DNA from: Sphingosinithalassobacter sp. CS137
GTDB lineage: Bacteria > Pseudomonadota > Alphaproteobacteria > Sphingomonadales > Sphingomonadaceae
Length of the DNA: 64,000 bases
Direction of reading: 5' to 3'
Assembly (NCBI RefSeq): GCF_014334115.1
Contig: NZ_CP060494.1
Coordinates: 1,394,501 to 1,458,500, forward strand
Under the pieces are notes generated by a model, which saw only the letters and a program-made list of their open reading frames with translations, was not told where the DNA came from and ran no database searches. The position numbers and the translations under genes are program-made. This document shows positions 62,700 through 64,000 of this stretch, piece by piece; position 1 is the first letter of the stretch; every line of letters starts with the position of its first letter.

Positions 62700-63154
62700 T
62701 GGAGGTTCGCGAAGGCGGGCTCGAGCATCCGGCGGTCATCGCGCTGCTCGAGGAGCATTTTGCCGGGATGCTCGCCGCCTCGCCGCCCGGCACGTGCCAC
62801 TTCCTCGACCTGGCGAAGCTGGCGGCGCGCGACGTGACCTTCTGGACCGTGTGGGATGGCAAGACCCTGCTCGGCTGCGGCGCGCTCAAGGAGCTCGATC
62901 CCTCCCATGGCGAGATCAAGTCGATGCGAACCGCCTCGGCGGCGCTTCGGCGCGGCGTGGCCGCGGCGCTGCTGGCCCGGATCGTCGAGACGGCGCAGGC
63001 GCGTGGTTATGATCGGCTGAGCCTGGAGACGGGGACGGGAACCGCATTCGAGGCAGCACACGCGCTCTATGCGCGCCACGGGTTCGAGTATTGCGCGCCC
63101 TTCGGCGACTATCAGACGACCGACTTCAACCGCTTCATGTCCCGGGCGCTCTGA
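62699..63154 (+). CDS. GNAT family N-acetyltransferase
   Basis: A 151-residue GNAT: MEVREGGLEHPAVIALLEEHFAGMLA at the start, IKSMRTASAALRRGVAAALLARIVETA with the acetyl-CoA loop R-R-G-V-A/G, and SLETGTGTAFEAAHALYARHGFEYC. It has the PhnO/YitI-like layout. The start overlaps the carboxypeptidase stop (TGATG), so the three-gene set DUF4136, M14 and GNAT is one coupled operon. The substrate is unknown. Confidence 0.9.
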   Translation: MEVREGGLEHPAVIALLEEHFAGMLAASPPGTCHFLDLAKLAARDVTFWTVWDGKTLLGCGALKELDPSHGEIKSMRTASAALRRGVAAALLARIVETAQARGYDRLSLETGTGTAFEAAHALYARHGFEYCAPFGDYQTTDFNRFMSRAL

Positions 63155-63155
63155 T

Positions 63156-63878
63156 CTAGACGAACAGTTCCTGAAGGAAGTCCTGCATCGCCTGCCAGCT
63201 GCGGCGATCGGCGTGTTCGTCATAGGCGAACCCGGAGCGCTCCCCTCTCGCGCTACCGTCGGTGAAGCTGTGGCCGGCGTGGCCATAGGCGTCGAGCTGC
63301 CAGTCGGCCTCTGCGGCCGTCAGTTCGGCTGCGAGTGCGACCACCGACTCGGGCGGCGCCAGCGGATCATCCCAGCCGTGGCAGATCAGCAGCTTCGCCC
63401 GGATCGGCGCGGTCACCGGATAGGGCGGCGGATCGAAGATGCCGTGGAACGAGACCACGCCGAGCACGTCGCCGCCCGACCGCGCGAGATCGAGCACCGA
63501 TTTGCCGCCGAAGCAGAATCCGATCGCAGCGCACCGTTCGGGATCGACCTGCGGCAGCGCCCGCATCGCGGCAAGCGAGGCATGTAGCCGGTCGCGCAGC
63601 AGCGGCCGGTCGGCGTTCAGCTCGTTCATGTACACGGCCGGGTCCGGGGATTCGCGCGTGGTGCGCCTGCCCCGACCATAGGTATCGCAGGCGAAGCCGA
63701 CATAGCCGAGCGCCGCCAGCGCCTCGGCCTTTTCATTGTCGGCTTCCTTCTGCCCAAGCACATTGGGCACGATCATCACGCCGGGCCGCTGCCGCGCCCA
63801 TTCGTCGTCATAGGCAGCGACGCCTTCGAAAGGGCCGTCCGGCCCGTCGTACACGATCGTTTCGCGCCGGATCGTCAT
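63156..63878 (-). CDS. dienelactone hydrolase family protein
   Basis: A 240-residue alpha/beta hydrolase. The catalytic triad is visible as Cys122 in AAIGFCFGGKSVLDLARS, Asp in CHGWDDPLAPPESV, and His in GHAGHSFTDGSAR. Cys in place of Ser is the dienelactone hydrolase hallmark. Conventional activity is hydrolysis of dienelactones from chlorocatechol; many homologues act on other lactones or esters. It is convergent with the GNAT gene and divergent from gpmA. Confidence 0.92.
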   Translation of the reverse strand: MTIRRETIVYDGPDGPFEGVAAYDDEWARQRPGVMIVPNVLGQKEADNEKAEALAALGYVGFACDTYGRGRRTTRESPDPAVYMNELNADRPLLRDRLHASLAAMRALPQVDPERCAAIGFCFGGKSVLDLARSGGDVLGVVSFHGIFDPPPYPVTAPIRAKLLICHGWDDPLAPPESVVALAAELTAAEADWQLDAYGHAGHSFTDGSARGERSGFAYDEHADRRSWQAMQDFLQELFV

Positions 63879-63948
63879 CGCTCGCTCCCGCGTTGCCCTC
63901 AGCGCACCAAACGCTAGAGACGGGGCAACCCGACTGCAAGGAGATGCC

Positions 63949-64000
63949 ATGCCCACGCTCGTCCTCATCCGCCACGGCCAGTCCGCCTGGAATCTGGAGA
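63949..64000 (+). CDS. gpmA: phosphoglycerate mutase, first 17 codons (cut by window edge)
   Basis: Only the N-terminus is inside the window: MPTLVLIRHGQSAWNLE. The RHGQSxWN signature with the phospho-histidine identifies the 2,3-bisphosphoglycerate-dependent mutase (or a close histidine phosphatase). AAGGAG five bases upstream supports the start. The family choice rests on this short piece. Confidence 0.85.
   Translation, partial: MPTLVLIRHGQSAWNLE

Overview
The window is a chromosomal segment of a high-GC alphaproteobacterium, most likely a sphingomonad (Sphingomonas or a close relative). The evidence is the family set (DUF3297, DUF2312, DUF1244, DUF3617 and DUF4136 proteins, an OMR-type TonB receptor, a 41-residue zinc-free L36), a plant/alphaproteobacterial-type GshA, a GTTC-N7-GTTC SOS box, and short TCGA-rich palindromic repeats. 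Both edges cut genes: maeB runs off the left end and gpmA starts 52 bases before the right end. I see no prophage, insertion sequence, CRISPR array, tRNA or rRNA.

Layout. 1-16 kb: malic enzyme, mutS, a lipoprotein esterase overlapping glutaminase glsA, a lone methyltransferase, two tandem paralogous lipoproteins, a hemerythrin-like protein, uvrB, a DUF3617 lipoprotein and ligA. 16-24 kb: a TonB-dependent receptor, a possible structured RNA, a LytS/LytTR two-component pair, a chemoreceptor without a periplasmic domain, and a compact DUF2975/HTH/29-residue microprotein operon with three identical-arm inverted repeats over its promoter and ribosome binding site. 24-33 kb: EVE-domain protein, typA, a TelA/XpaC-like pair, a pmbA/inositol-phosphatase pair, a hypothetical/ubiA pair, manganese catalase. 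33-45 kb: rsmE and gshA separated by a C11 tract, an ICMT-like membrane methyltransferase, an M61 peptidase with ppa, a four-gene minus-strand operon (small membrane protein, DMT transporter, GNAT, TfoX-N), ispG, isoaspartyl peptidase and S1/P1 nuclease.

45-64 kb: an SPFH/ribbon-helix-helix/small-membrane-protein operon with its own candidate operator, MscS, then the long minus-strand run yebC-ruvC-ruvA / ruvB-ybgC-tolQ-tolR-tolA-tolB-pal. This run is interrupted by a convergent hemerythrin-like gene between ruvA and ruvB. It is followed by ybjQ, a GapR-like DUF2312 gene, an S41 peptidase behind a 28-bp palindrome, DUF1244, pyruvate kinase, nitroreductase, a HAD phosphatase, rpmJ, and a DUF4136/M14 carboxypeptidase/GNAT operon.

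Most of the window is housekeeping: DNA repair (mutS, uvrB, ligA, ruvABC), envelope integrity (Tol-Pal, MscS, SPFH), glutathione and peroxide defence (gshA, catalase), and isoprenoid/quinone synthesis (ispG, ubiA). The least explained material is small: two structured non-coding stretches (8000-8220 minus, 18363-18548 plus), two hydrophobic microproteins of 29 and 34 residues, and several unassigned operators. Genes are tightly packed with many NTGA stop-start overlaps, and all four variants (ATGA, GTGA, TTGA, CTGA) occur. The CTGA case implies that ruvC starts at CTG.
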